DNA of 64,000 nucleotides, taken from contig NZ_JBGNYA010000002.1 in NCBI RefSeq assembly GCF_041477585.1, positions 1 through 64,000 on the forward strand, read 5' to 3'. The stretch is from Halobellus sp. MBLA0158. GTDB taxonomy: Archaea > Halobacteriota > Halobacteria > Halobacteriales > Haloferacaceae. A program made the position numbers and the translations under genes. Within the stretch, counting starts at the first letter, position 1. Each line of letters begins with the position of its first letter. Below, in pieces: positions 1 through 7,173 of this stretch. The notes beneath the pieces are model-generated. The model saw only the letters and a list, made by a program, of their open reading frames with translations, ran no database searches and had not been told where the DNA came from.

Positions 1-423
1 ATGCCCGAGAAACCAGACGACGATCCATTCCACGATTGCGAGTTAGATCCCGACGCGGTCCTCGGGACCCGAACCTTCCACGATGTCCTGTTCACCGACG
101 ATACCGAGACGCCGGTAAACCTGCTCACCGGCGAGACACCGGCACATTCGCAGGCCACCGTCGAAGAAGCGAAGGCGTTCGCTGCGAGTATCGATACGGA
201 CACACCACAAATCGCGCTCCCGGCCTCTGTCGAGACGCAGATCGAAACCCAGAGCAAACCCTACACCTCGGCTGCGTTCTTCCACTTCAAGGCGACCGGG
301 TCGCTCGAACTGCACCGTGCCTACCACGCCGCCTACGAATCCGACGCGTTTAGCGTCGACTTCGAGGCCGACTACGAGTCGGGCGACCTGACGATCACCG
401 TCGAGCAGACAGGCGATTCCTGA
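1..423 (+). CDS. Hypothetical acidic haloarchaeal protein (140 aa)
   Basis: The reading frame opens with ATG on the first base of the window, so a longer upstream start cannot be excluded. The 140-aa product is very rich in Asp, Glu and Thr, has no signal peptide or membrane segment, and contains no catalytic motif I recognise. It lies on the same strand as the next four small genes and in the same GC-rich codon style, which fits a conserved block of mobile-element backbone genes. The stop is followed within 25 nt by a T-run that could terminate it. Function unknown. Confidence 0.7.
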   Translation: MPEKPDDDPFHDCELDPDAVLGTRTFHDVLFTDDTETPVNLLTGETPAHSQATVEEAKAFAASIDTDTPQIALPASVETQIETQSKPYTSAAFFHFKATGSLELHRAYHAAYESDAFSVDFEADYESGDLTITVEQTGDS

Positions 424-440
424 ACGCGATCTCGCGAAGC

Positions 441-480
441 GAGTTTTTCGAGCGCCGGCGATGGGTGCCGGCGCACCGAG
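441..480 (+). promoter_or_regulatory. T-run plus GC hairpin leader
   Basis: TTTTT at 444-448 is followed by a perfect 8-bp inverted repeat, GCGCCGGC (452-459) and GCCGGCGC (467-474), with spacer gatgggt. The same arms and spacer recur before the gene at 1954. It lies between the stop of the first gene and the start at 531. The T-run may end upstream transcription and the hairpin would be in the 5' leader of the next gene. Confidence 0.55.
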
Positions 481-530
481 CAGACAAAGCCGAGCAGCGC
501 CCGGTGAGTCGGCGTTCCGAGGTGAACCAG

Positions 531-1031
531 ATGCATATGGTCATCTACGCGCTGGTTGAAGCACCGACACAGCACGACGCATTAGTCGAGGGGAAAGCGG
601 TCTTCGACCGTCTCGTCGGGGCGAACCCCCACGGCTGCGCCGTGTTCGACTACTACTGTACCTTCGACGAAGAGGATACCACGGTAGCTGGGAAGGCTCG
701 CTGGGGAGACCTACCGACGGCAGCACCCATCAATTCAGAGGAGGGCGGTGAACTACTCGATCGAGCCTGGAACGCCACAAAGGAAGAGTTCCAGCGGAAT
801 CTCGACCGCGTGAAGGAGGCGCTCGACGAGCTCAGCGACGAAGCGATCATGCGCGACGAGGACCTCGCCCGACACGCCTTCCATCAGGTCGGCGCCTACG
901 AGGGGCCATCAGTCCCGATGTACGACCAGCACGCGATGGGGATTCGCCACCGCGATCAGCTCGATCGTGTCCTCGAGGAAGAGGAAGACAGCCAGACACT
1001 CTGGATTGTCCCCGCAGACGTCCACTTCTGA
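531..1031 (+). CDS. Hypothetical protein (166 aa)
   Basis: An upstream in-frame ATG exists at 465, but it lies inside the leader hairpin. The start at 531 (MHMVIYALVE) follows a GAGGTGA ribosome site at good spacing and begins the compositionally normal part of the protein. The product is acidic, without signal peptide or transmembrane helix. Its middle (about residues 70-110) looks helical and charged. It is separated by only 6 nt from the downstream zinc-ribbon gene, so the two are probably co-transcribed. I recognise it only as the sort of hypothetical found on haloarchaeal plasmids. Confidence 0.7.
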   Translation: MHMVIYALVEAPTQHDALVEGKAVFDRLVGANPHGCAVFDYYCTFDEEDTTVAGKARWGDLPTAAPINSEEGGELLDRAWNATKEEFQRNLDRVKEALDELSDEAIMRDEDLARHAFHQVGAYEGPSVPMYDQHAMGIRHRDQLDRVLEEEEDSQTLWIVPADVHF

Positions 1032-1037
1032 CTGACA

Positions 1038-1403
1038 ATGCCCAGAATCACAAACTGGTCCCGGGAAAGTCGTACACCAACACTCGCGTATCGAAACACC
1101 GAGACTGGAGCGCGAGCCGTTCTACACCGGGCGCCGGACTCATACCGGTACAAGTGGCGCGGGGCGATTCTCGTCGACGGCTACCCGATCTGGTCGCGAG
1201 GCTTCGAGACGAAGGAGGCGACGACGTTCCGAGATGCACTTCGGGAGCGGCCAGCGCCCGAACTGAGCTGTCCGGAGTGTCCGAACGACGACATCCTCGT
1301 CGGTGAGAAGACAGCTGATGGAGCAAAGGTACAGCGCTGGTACGACTGTCCGGACTGTGGGTACGAAGCCCCCTCGCGCATCGTCTACGGCCCTGAACGC
1401 TGA
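1038..1403 (+). CDS. Small zinc-ribbon protein (121 aa)
   Basis: The C-terminal third contains CPEC (about residues 77-80) and CPDC (about 105-108), the spacing expected of a four-cysteine zinc ribbon. The N-terminal part is basic and aromatic (WSRESRTPTLAYRN, YRYKWRGAI) and may contact nucleic acid. No catalytic residues are apparent. Zinc-ribbon proteins of this size are common in haloarchaeal plasmid and integrative-element backbones, usually unannotated. It follows the previous gene by 6 nt and is followed by a T-run/hairpin leader, so it probably ends a two-gene transcript. A DNA- or RNA-binding accessory role is inference. Confidence 0.7.
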   Translation: MPRITNWSRESRTPTLAYRNTETGARAVLHRAPDSYRYKWRGAILVDGYPIWSRGFETKEATTFRDALRERPAPELSCPECPNDDILVGEKTADGAKVQRWYDCPDCGYEAPSRIVYGPER

Positions 1404-1420
1404 GAACGTACACACGCAGG

Positions 1421-1466
1421 GTGTTTTTCGGCCGGGGCGGAGAGAGTGACCCGGTCGAACCGGGTC
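1421..1466 (+). promoter_or_regulatory. T-run plus hairpin leader before 1476
   Basis: TTTTT (1424-1428) is followed by GGCCGGGGCGG and then by the inverted repeat GACCCGG/CCGGGTC at 1448-1466. It begins 18 nt after the previous stop and ends about 10 nt before the next start, the same arrangement as the leaders at 441, 1901, 25291 and 28166. Confidence 0.45.
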
Positions 1467-1475
1467 GGTCCAACA

Positions 1476-1871
1476 ATGAGTCTCGAAGTACTCGACCGAC
1501 ACAGCGAGGCACTGTTCGAGTTCCTCTGGTGCCCCGTCTGCGGGCAGGAAGTGTTCACCCACATTCCCTTCGAGGGAGTGTTCTGCAAGAACTGTAACAC
1601 GCAGGTCGTCCTCCAAGAGTCCCGAGAAGACCGTGGCTACGAGGAGGCTGTGCTCGCGTGCTTCGACACCGACTCAACGTGGAACCTTCACGTCGACGAG
1701 AAGCTCCGCCGCGACCTGCCTGACGGCTCGGCACGGGCAAAAATCCTCGGTGCACCGGGTGCCTATGAGATCGACTGGTGGAGTCCAGCACCTGGGGAGG
1801 ATTGGGAGCCGGTCGAGCGTGGTGAATTCGACGGCGAGGAGGAGCCAGACGAGGTGTCACATCTCGCGTAG
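1476..1871 (+). CDS. Small zinc-ribbon protein (131 aa)
   Basis: A frame is open from 1446, but the hairpin leader covers that part. The ATG at 1476 (MSLEVLDRHSEALFEF) is the sensible start. Cysteine pairs CPVC (about residues 19-22) and CKNC (about 38-41) form a compact zinc ribbon near the N terminus. The C-terminal half is acidic and ends in a Glu/Asp run. There is no signal peptide or membrane segment. It is the second zinc-ribbon gene in a row, in a block of small same-strand genes typical of haloarchaeal mobile elements. Function unknown. Confidence 0.7.
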   Translation: MSLEVLDRHSEALFEFLWCPVCGQEVFTHIPFEGVFCKNCNTQVVLQESREDRGYEEAVLACFDTDSTWNLHVDEKLRRDLPDGSARAKILGAPGAYEIDWWSPAPGEDWEPVERGEFDGEEEPDEVSHLA

Positions 1872-1900
1872 CGGATAGCAATCCCGCTACGACTGCGTAG

Positions 1901-1945
1901 TGTTGTTCCTGCGCCGGCGATGGGTGCCGGCGCACACGCGCCGGC
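1901..1945 (+). promoter_or_regulatory. GC hairpin leader, near-copy of 441-480
   Basis: GCGCCGGC (1911-1918), the identical spacer gatgggt, then GCCGGCGC (1926-1933) reproduce the hairpin at 452-474. A third GCGCCGGC arm at 1938-1945 offers an alternative pairing with 1926-1933. The start codon of the next gene is 8 nt further on, so the hairpin lies in or very near its ribosome-binding region. Confidence 0.5.
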
Positions 1946-1953
1946 GAGTACCG

Positions 1954-2538
1954 ATGTCGACACGGAGTCAACTCCGATTCGTCCAACGAGTCGAACAGAC
2001 CGGTGAGACAGATGGCAGCGCCGACCGCGTCGCGCAGGTGTACCGGCATTCGGACGGCTACCCGGGGAGCGTCCTCCGGGATCTCACAAAGCTGAAGGAG
2101 CTGCTCGATGCGACCCGTGCAGAGCGGGGACCGGGCTACACGGCGGCGACCTTCGTGTTCCTCGACAAGCTCTCGACAGTCGACCTCTATCTGGATGGTG
2201 ACCCAGAGCGAACGATCGACGCGGCTCAGCCAGCGGATCTCCTTGAGCCGTCCAATATGGAGCATCTCGACCAGCCGCTGTTCCTGCTGGGCCACGGCGT
2301 CGAGAATCCGGCCGATGGCATCCACGGCGACGAAGAATACCTTTACGTGGTGGAACTCCCGACGGAGAACCCGCTCGACGAGCCGACCGAGTGGACAGTC
2401 AAAGTAAGCGGTCACTCCGCGTTCCCCCGCTGGGACGGCCCGACCGACGAAGCCTTCGAGCGGGCGAGCTGGCAGTTCCACGGGTCGCTCGAGGACGCGC
2501 TCGCAGAGCTGGTCCGGGACGAAGCAGTCGTCAAGTAA
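1954..2538 (+). CDS. Hypothetical protein (194 aa)
   Basis: Reading is open from 1900, but the first 54 nt are the leader hairpin. The ATG at 1954 (MSTRSQLRFVQRVEQTG) is the likely start. The product is soluble and acidic, with a basic N terminus and a repeating LxxLxxLL pattern around residues 35-45. I recognise no domain and see no signal peptide. The gene closes the run of backbone genes that starts at 1. A TATA-like stretch just after it belongs to the next gene. Confidence 0.65.
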   Translation: MSTRSQLRFVQRVEQTGETDGSADRVAQVYRHSDGYPGSVLRDLTKLKELLDATRAERGPGYTAATFVFLDKLSTVDLYLDGDPERTIDAAQPADLLEPSNMEHLDQPLFLLGHGVENPADGIHGDEEYLYVVELPTENPLDEPTEWTVKVSGHSAFPRWDGPTDEAFERASWQFHGSLEDALAELVRDEAVVK

Positions 2539-2550
2539 AATCCCAAATCA

Positions 2551-2566
2551 TATTTATATATTTAGG
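2551..2566 (+). promoter_or_regulatory. TATA box for the wHTH gene at 2583
   Basis: An AT-rich stretch reading TTTATATATTTAGG lies about 25 nt before the ATG at 2583, in otherwise GC-rich DNA. That is the distance expected for a leaderless haloarchaeal transcript. Confidence 0.55.
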
Positions 2567-2582
2567 ATTTAGATAGACACAG

Positions 2583-3533
2583 ATGATTTCGAAGGCCGGA
2601 CTCGCCGTGGTTGACGCGCTGAGTACCGGCCGTGAAGCAACACCGGAGGAACTCACGACGGAAACCGGTTATTCACGAGACCATCTGTACGACGTACTCG
2701 ACGAATTGCTCGCAGCGGGATTGCTCACAGAAACCCGTGGGTCCAGCAATCAGCGTCGTGTCCGCATCGCGGAACATCCAGTTACCGAAGCGTATCGAAC
2801 GCTGCTGTCGGAGTTCAGCCACGTGGACTGGACGGAACTGCTCTCCCCAGCCACACTCCGCGTGTGTTGGTATCTCGATAGACCACGACACATCGCTGAT
2901 ATCGCAGACCGACTCGGAATCACCCGACAAGGTGTCCATAGCGCGTTATCGCCGCTCAAGCACCGAGCGTTACTCTCCCAATCCGATTCGAAGTACGCCC
3001 TCCGGGACGAGGTCTCGCCGCTGTTGGCGTTCATCCGGGCTACTGTAGAACACGAACATCGAGCTCGAGTCCGGGAAATCGCTCCCAGTGCCACGATCGC
3101 GTGGTGCGATCCGAAGCGAGCACTCGTTCGCCTACAGACCGACGAGGATACGGACGCACTCCAAGCAGCTCCGGACTGAGAGATGACCGGACTGGGTCGG
3201 TTTGCAGCGTATGGTTTACAGTTTTTCCTCGCCGGCGAGCCTCCGTTCTGGTATGCTCCGGACGAAGACCTAACGCCTGCTGAAGTCGTATGCCATACGC
3301 TCCTTCTGGATAGCGGATCTCGGCGGGTCAGCTATTCGATGCTGCTGATCGAGGCGGAGGATATCGATCAGGAGACACTCGTCGAGGCCGCACGGTGGTA
3401 CGACCTGAAACCCACTGTGAAAGCGTTGTATCGGCCACTTCAGGGCGACTTCGACAGGACAGATGATCTGCCAGTCATCCTCCCAAAAAAGGACGAATAT
3501 ATGGCACTCAAAGACCAGTACGGAGTCGCGTAA
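2583..3533 (+). pseudogene. wHTH transcriptional regulator interrupted by one in-frame TGA
   Basis: Two open segments, 2583-3179 (198 aa) and 3183-3533 (116 aa), lie in the same frame and are separated only by TGA GAG at 3177-3182. Read through, they match the whole length of the intact 308-aa regulator at 48132-49058. The N-terminal part holds two winged helices (residues about 1-60 and 95-150); the C-terminal part matches the paralogue's C-terminal domain (FDLQFLLTG versus YGLQFFLAG; AELCCHTLLIDDGSR versus AEVVCHTLLLDSGSR). The simplest reading is a nonsense mutation. The ATG right after the stop could still restart translation, giving two half-proteins. A clear TATA box precedes it, so it may still be transcribed. 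Confidence 0.75.
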
Positions 3534-3569
3534 CACCAACCCCGCAGTCTGGCGGAAAATTGCGACGGG

Positions 3570-4934
3570 TTAGATGATGCCGCCGATCACGAGTAGTCCG
3601 ACAACGAGCAGCAGCGTCGCAACCACGCTCCCGCCAGCCAGCAGCTTGTTCTCCATCGCCTTCTCGTGGATCGGCATCTCGGCGTACTCCTCGCGGAACG
3701 CCTCGAGGTTCTCCTCGTCGTAGAAGTACTTCCTCTTCAGCGCGAACCGGTCGGTCACTGCACAGCCGGTACAGACCGGGTCCCCTTCGAGCCGTTCGGT
3801 CTTGATGTGGGTGTCGCAGGCGATCGCCCCGCAGTTTGGACAGTAGGTGTACGTCTCGTCGACGCCGCTCGTCTCGCAGTGGACGCACCGATGGATGCCG
3901 TCCTCTTCGGTCACTCTGGACGGCCCTGCCGCGTAGTACTCGTAGGGATAGGTGTACTCTCCGAGGTCGGTCGTCTGCCGAACCTCAGGTAGATACACCG
4001 GCTCAATCGATTGCACTGAGATGTCCGAGAGGTTCGGCTCACACGTCTTGTTGTACGTGACGTTATTGTCGCCGGTGTAGGTTACCGTCGTCGTGTGGTA
4101 ATCCTGGAGGCGGTCAACAGCCCACTCCTTGTACTCCGTTTGGGTCTGGCCGAACCGTCGTTCGTCGACGTCGTCGAATACCTCGGTAAACTGCCCGCTA
4201 TCGAGGGGAACCGTCGCGTGGAAGTTCTCGGTGACCAGCGTCGCGACATCGTCGTCGGCCACCTTCGGATGGCCGCGCTCAGCGTGGACAACGAACTGTG
4301 TGCGGTCGTTGATCCGGTGGATGACACCGACGGAGGTCTCGAAGACAGCGTTCGTGTCGGCGGTGATCGCAACCACCGGTCGGAACGTCACTTGCGAGTG
4401 CGGCACCGACAGATCCGCGGCCTCGATGTTCTCGATGTCGCGGAACGCTTCCTGAACCGGCGCGTCGACGTCTGCCGCCGGGTCGTACGGTCGAAGCGTC
4501 TCGTCACAGAGGATCTCGATGCGCCCGTTGTAGAGATCGAGCCCAATCTCGTCGGCGATCTCCCGGAGGTCCTCGCCGTCGATCAGCTCGATGGGAAAGG
4601 GATCATCGTTCCGCTGGAGCCGATCTGCGTACTCCTCGGCAGGGTTCGTAAACCGGCCGGTCGTGACGACCATCCCGCGCTTTGGACCGTCGAAGTCGAA
4701 CGTCGCGATGGCCGAGTGCAGCTTCTGGACGACCGGTCGGCCGACCGTTCCAGTGTGCTTGCACTCGACGATGATCGCCCGTCGCGTGCCGTCGACGACC
4801 TCCTCCATAATGACGTCCCGCCCCTCGTCGGCCGTCCGCTCGGCCTGGCGGACGTTTTCGTAGCCGAGGTTGCGGAAGACGTCCTCCATCAAGTCCTCGA
4901 ACTCGAATCCAGAGAGGTCGTCCAGTACAGCCAT
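3570..4934 (-). CDS. Mrr-like restriction endonuclease with zinc fingers and a C-terminal membrane helix (454 aa)
   Basis: The N-terminal 130 residues carry a PD-(D/E)xK nuclease core of the Mrr_cat type: Asp40 in DEGRDVI, then Glu57 and Lys59 in IIVECKH, followed by a conserved VVQKL helix. Mrr-family enzymes cut modified or foreign DNA. The middle 200 residues are unassigned. Residues about 355-400 hold several CxxC pairs (CVHC, CPNC, CTGC), and the last 25 residues form a hydrophobic helix, suggesting membrane tethering, which is unusual for a restriction enzyme. I chose ATG at 4934; a TTG two codons upstream is also open. It is convergent with the regulator before it. No methyltransferase is adjacent, which fits a type IV-like role. 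Confidence 0.75.
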   Translation of the reverse strand: MAVLDDLSGFEFEDLMEDVFRNLGYENVRQAERTADEGRDVIMEEVVDGTRRAIIVECKHTGTVGRPVVQKLHSAIATFDFDGPKRGMVVTTGRFTNPAEEYADRLQRNDDPFPIELIDGEDLREIADEIGLDLYNGRIEILCDETLRPYDPAADVDAPVQEAFRDIENIEAADLSVPHSQVTFRPVVAITADTNAVFETSVGVIHRINDRTQFVVHAERGHPKVADDDVATLVTENFHATVPLDSGQFTEVFDDVDERRFGQTQTEYKEWAVDRLQDYHTTTVTYTGDNNVTYNKTCEPNLSDISVQSIEPVYLPEVRQTTDLGEYTYPYEYYAAGPSRVTEEDGIHRCVHCETSGVDETYTYCPNCGAIACDTHIKTERLEGDPVCTGCAVTDRFALKRKYFYDEENLEAFREEYAEMPIHEKAMENKLLAGGSVVATLLLVVGLLVIGGII

Positions 4935-4995
4935 CCTCAATTATGTGGACAGTACGTTGCAACTGCCAAATACGTTGCCGAACGCTGCGCCGTCC

Positions 4996-5040
4996 TGTTT
5001 GTTGAATCCCTGAGAGGGGTGCGGGGGTCACCGAACCGCC
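4996..5040 (+). promoter_or_regulatory. Leader hairpin before truncated DUF6166 gene
   Basis: TGTTTGTTGAATCCC is followed by GAGAGGGGTGCGGGGG, another version of the T-rich plus CCC/GGG hairpin leader. It ends about 11 nt before the ATG at 5052. The promoter region survives although the gene behind it is truncated. Confidence 0.4.
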
Positions 5041-5051
5041 CGCGAGCAACG

Positions 5052-5261
5052 ATGAACGGGAATGTACCTATGGCCAGTTCGGAATCGGTTCCAGTCGCAT
5101 CGCCTGTACAGTCTCACCGAGACGCAGTCGAGTACGTCGGCTTCCGCGTCGACGGCCAAGCCGTCGTGCTGAATATCTCGGAGCATCGGCGACTCTCCCT
5201 CAAGCGGAGTCTGGACCTCGTCAACCACAGTTCGCGTATCCAACCGAAGCTACTTACGTGA
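5052..5261 (+). pseudogene. Truncated DUF6166-like gene (69 aa)
   Basis: The product starts with a YVGFRVDGQAVVLN strand and reaches RSLDLVNHS, the same block that in the intact gene at 6425 reads RSLDLVNHSPSGFEVGY. After NHS the similarity stops and the frame ends with unrelated residues (SRIQPKLLT). It therefore looks like the 5' third of a DUF6166-type gene cut off by the toxin-antitoxin module that follows. Its stop codon lies inside the operator palindrome of that module. It may still be translated as a short protein. Confidence 0.6.
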
Positions 5262-5275
5262 TACAAGCGTATCAC
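5258..5275 (+). promoter_or_regulatory. Palindromic operator of the RHH/RelE module
   Basis: Perfect 7-bp inverted repeat GTGATAC AAGC GTATCAC, ending 5 nt before the antitoxin ATG. Ribbon-helix-helix antitoxins of this family repress their own promoter by binding such repeats, so this is the probable autoregulatory operator. That role is inferred. Confidence 0.6.
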
Positions 5276-5280
5276 AGCAT

Positions 5281-5559
5281 ATGAGCACTGACAGCGACGC
5301 CGGTGGCGACGGTGAAATGGAGAAAATCAACGTCCGAGTGCCACAGTCGCTGCTGGCACAGGTCGACGACGTCTGGGAAGAGCGTGGCTACGCGAACAAA
5401 TCCGAGTTCATCCGCGACGCGCTTCGAGACGCCGTCAATCCGCCAACGCAGCTGTCCGAGGAAGCACTGGCGCATCTGGCCGAGAGCCGCAAGCAGCGGG
5501 AGCAGGGCGAGACGGTATCGCAGGACGACGTGAAGGACCGGCTAGGCATCGATGACTGA
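5281..5559 (+). CDS. Ribbon-helix-helix antitoxin (92 aa)
   Basis: After a short acidic tail, residues 14-50 (EKINVRVPQSLLAQVDDVWEE, then YANKSEFIRDALRDAV) have the strand-helix-helix pattern of a CopG/ParD-type DNA-binding domain. The C-terminal 40 residues are charged and would wrap the toxin. It overlaps the downstream RelE-like gene by 8 nt, the usual arrangement of a type II toxin-antitoxin pair. A perfect palindrome lies directly upstream. Expected role: neutralise the toxin and repress the operon. Confidence 0.85.
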   Translation: MSTDSDAGGDGEMEKINVRVPQSLLAQVDDVWEERGYANKSEFIRDALRDAVNPPTQLSEEALAHLAESRKQREQGETVSQDDVKDRLGIDD

Positions 5560-5815
5560 GGTCGAGTGGACACCGAAAGCACTCGATTTGCTGGAGGGAC
5601 TCGAATCGGAAGCGCAAGAGCGGTTGGTGAAGAAACTCGACGAGGCGAAAGACTGGACCTCCCACCGACTCGAAAAGCTCACCGGCTACCCGTACTACAA
5701 GCTTCGTGCCGGTGACTACCGTGCGATCATCACGTGGGACCGAGACGAGGATGTCCTCATCGTCGAGGCGGTCGGGCATCGGCGGAATATCTACGACCGT
5801 CACCTCCCACCGTAA
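5552..5815 (+). CDS. RelE/ParE-family toxin (87 aa)
   Basis: The 87-aa length and the order of motifs fit the RelE/ParE fold: an N-terminal helical hairpin (LEGLESEAQERLVKKLDEAKDW), then YYKLRAGDYRAIITWDRDEDVLIVEAVGHRRNIY. Family members cleave mRNA on the ribosome or poison gyrase; which applies here cannot be told from sequence alone. The conserved basic residues in KLRAGDYR and GHRRNIY are present, so it is probably active. It starts 8 nt inside the antitoxin gene, so translation is coupled. It is complete and marks the region as mobile-element cargo. Confidence 0.85.
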   Translation: MTEVEWTPKALDLLEGLESEAQERLVKKLDEAKDWTSHRLEKLTGYPYYKLRAGDYRAIITWDRDEDVLIVEAVGHRRNIYDRHLPP

Positions 5816-5888
5816 CTCACGCTGTCTGCAGACCTGCTCGGGTCGGTGACGAACTGGATCTGAGATTCAAGTACGATTCCGCTCGGTA

Positions 5889-5930
5889 GTGTTTATTGCC
5901 CCCGAGAGGGACGCGGGGGAAGCCAGTCCC
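5889..5930 (+). promoter_or_regulatory. Leader hairpin before the HNH-Mom operon
   Basis: GTTTATT is followed by GCCCCCGAGAGGGACGCGGGGG, able to pair CCCCCG with CGGGGG, about 25 nt before the ATG at 5943. This matches the T-rich plus C/G hairpin pattern of the other leaders. It sits at the head of a four-gene overlapping operon. Confidence 0.45.
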
Positions 5931-5942
5931 CGTTACCGAGCC

Positions 5943-6428
5943 ATGACCGATTCAGAGTACCCCTGGCGAGACGAATCGCTCCTCTACGAACTCTACTGGG
6001 AACAGGAGCTGAGTACGAACGAGATCGCAGATAAGCTCGACTGTACGCAACCGACGGTGCATAAGTGGATGCAGAAGTTCGACATTCCTCGTCGAGACGC
6101 ACGTGAGGCGGCCCCGAACCGTCGACGGCATCCCGCCGTGTTCACCGACCGTGGCTACGTCATCTGTGCCTCGAACTATCGTGGAACCACAGACTCCGTC
6201 GGGATTCACCGGCTCGTAATGGTGGCAGAGCGCGGGTTCGACGCCGTCGCGGACAAGCACGTTCATCATAAAAATGGCGTCCGCTTTGACAACAGACCGG
6301 AGAATCTCGAACTCCTCAGTCGGACCGAACACGCCGAACGACACGGCTTCGGGTCCGAGATTAAACCAACAGACCACGAGTGGGACGTGTCCGATCGCGA
6401 GCGGGACGAACGGGGGCGATTCAAATGA
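5943..6428 (+). CDS. HTH-HNH endonuclease (161 aa)
   Basis: The frame is open from 5889, but that part is the leader; ATG 5943 (MTDSEYPWRDESLL) is preferred. Residues about 5-50 form a homeodomain-like HTH (ELSTNEIADKLDCTQPTVHKWMQKF). Residues about 85-140 carry an HNH nuclease of the homing-endonuclease type: IHRLVM, then HVHHKNGVRFDNRPENLELLS and a final TEHAERHG histidine. It therefore pairs sequence recognition with double-strand or nicking activity. Its stop overlaps the next start (ATGA), making it the first gene of a tightly coupled operon with a Mom-like enzyme. It could be a stand-alone mobile nuclease or a restriction partner; the coupling favours the latter. Confidence 0.75.
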   Translation: MTDSEYPWRDESLLYELYWEQELSTNEIADKLDCTQPTVHKWMQKFDIPRRDAREAAPNRRRHPAVFTDRGYVICASNYRGTTDSVGIHRLVMVAERGFDAVADKHVHHKNGVRFDNRPENLELLSRTEHAERHGFGSEIKPTDHEWDVSDRERDERGRFK

Positions 6429-7042
6429 CGACGGCATACGTCGGCCGACATCGACGAGGAGAGCTCGTTGTCACTCGCCGTCCCGAGGACACAGAACTCA
6501 CCCCCGACCGCAGTCTCGACCTCGTCAATCACAGTCCGAGCGGCTTCGAGGTCGGGTATCGAGGCAGCGGGCCCGCCCAGCTCGCGTGCGCGCTCCTCCT
6601 CGACTACTACGACGATGAGCAGTTCGCCCGTGAGCACTACATCGCGTTCCGGAATCAGGTGGTTTCGCAGCTGGAGTGCGATGGTGCCGCGGCGTGCTGG
6701 CACCTCCCCGGGGAGGAGATCGACGCCGCGATGGCGACCCTTACCGACGACGTCGTCGCGCTCGCCGACGGTGGACGGCCGTCACCGACGCTCCCCGAGA
6801 ACTGGAGAGCTGTCTCCCGCCCGGACCGGCGGGTCTTCCAGCGCGCTGATCGCGACCACTACATCGTGCTCGGGGATGGAAGCGACGAGTGGCTGGTCGT
6901 GCTCTGTAGCCAGGGTGACCGGGCATATCCTGCCCCGCTCGCACATCGGACAGTTGTCGAGGAGGCTGACGTGGAACGGGTAATCCAAGAACTCGCCGAA
7001 GAGAGCAACGACCTCATCGAACCCCCGGAGGGGGAGCACTGA
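6425..7042 (+). CDS. DUF6166-like protein (205 aa)
   Basis: The start overlaps the stop of the HNH gene (ATGA at 6425-6428). The N terminus reads YVGRHRRGELVVTR and is followed by RSLDLVNHSPSGFEVGYRGSGPAQLACALLLDYY, the conserved core I associate with the DUF6166 family of haloarchaeal and bacterial mobile elements, whose function is not known. About 110 further residues form a second, unrecognised acidic region. There is no signal peptide or membrane helix. The next gene starts inside its stop (TGATG). A truncated relative lies 1.2 kb upstream at 5052. Confidence 0.65.
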   Translation: MTTAYVGRHRRGELVVTRRPEDTELTPDRSLDLVNHSPSGFEVGYRGSGPAQLACALLLDYYDDEQFAREHYIAFRNQVVSQLECDGAAACWHLPGEEIDAAMATLTDDVVALADGGRPSPTLPENWRAVSRPDRRVFQRADRDHYIVLGDGSDEWLVVLCSQGDRAYPAPLAHRTVVEEADVERVIQELAEESNDLIEPPEGEH

Positions 7043-7173
7043 TGGAGACGCTTCGACTGGCGCGAGCCACCCATCAGCTCCTCGAACGTAGTGTCGAGGT
7101 GCTCGAGAAAATCGAGCGTGAACTGGAGCGATACAACGACCGACAGGAGCGCACCGACGACACCGACTCGTGA
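7042..7173 (+). CDS. Small coiled-coil protein (43 aa)
   Basis: A 43-codon frame bridges exactly between its neighbours: its ATG shares one base with the preceding TGA, and its stop overlaps the following GTG start (GTGA). The product reads METLRLARATHQLLERSVEVL and continues as heptad-like Leu/Ile/Val positions with a charged tail ending DDTDS, so it should form a short amphipathic helix or coiled coil. The double overlap is the main evidence that it is real. A role as adaptor or small subunit between the flanking proteins is inference. Confidence 0.6.
   Translation: METLRLARATHQLLERSVEVLEKIERELERYNDRQERTDDTDS

Noticed and set aside
1555-2481. 308-codon minus-strand frame across the zinc-ribbon and hypothetical genes
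   Set aside because: Arg/Pro/Ser-rich shadow of two supported plus-strand genes; no motif.
4095-5051. Long plus-strand open frame antisense to the Mrr-like gene
   Set aside because: It mirrors the GC-rich codon pattern of the nuclease gene and has no recognisable domain. Only its last part, from 5052, codes for something (the truncated DUF6166-like piece).
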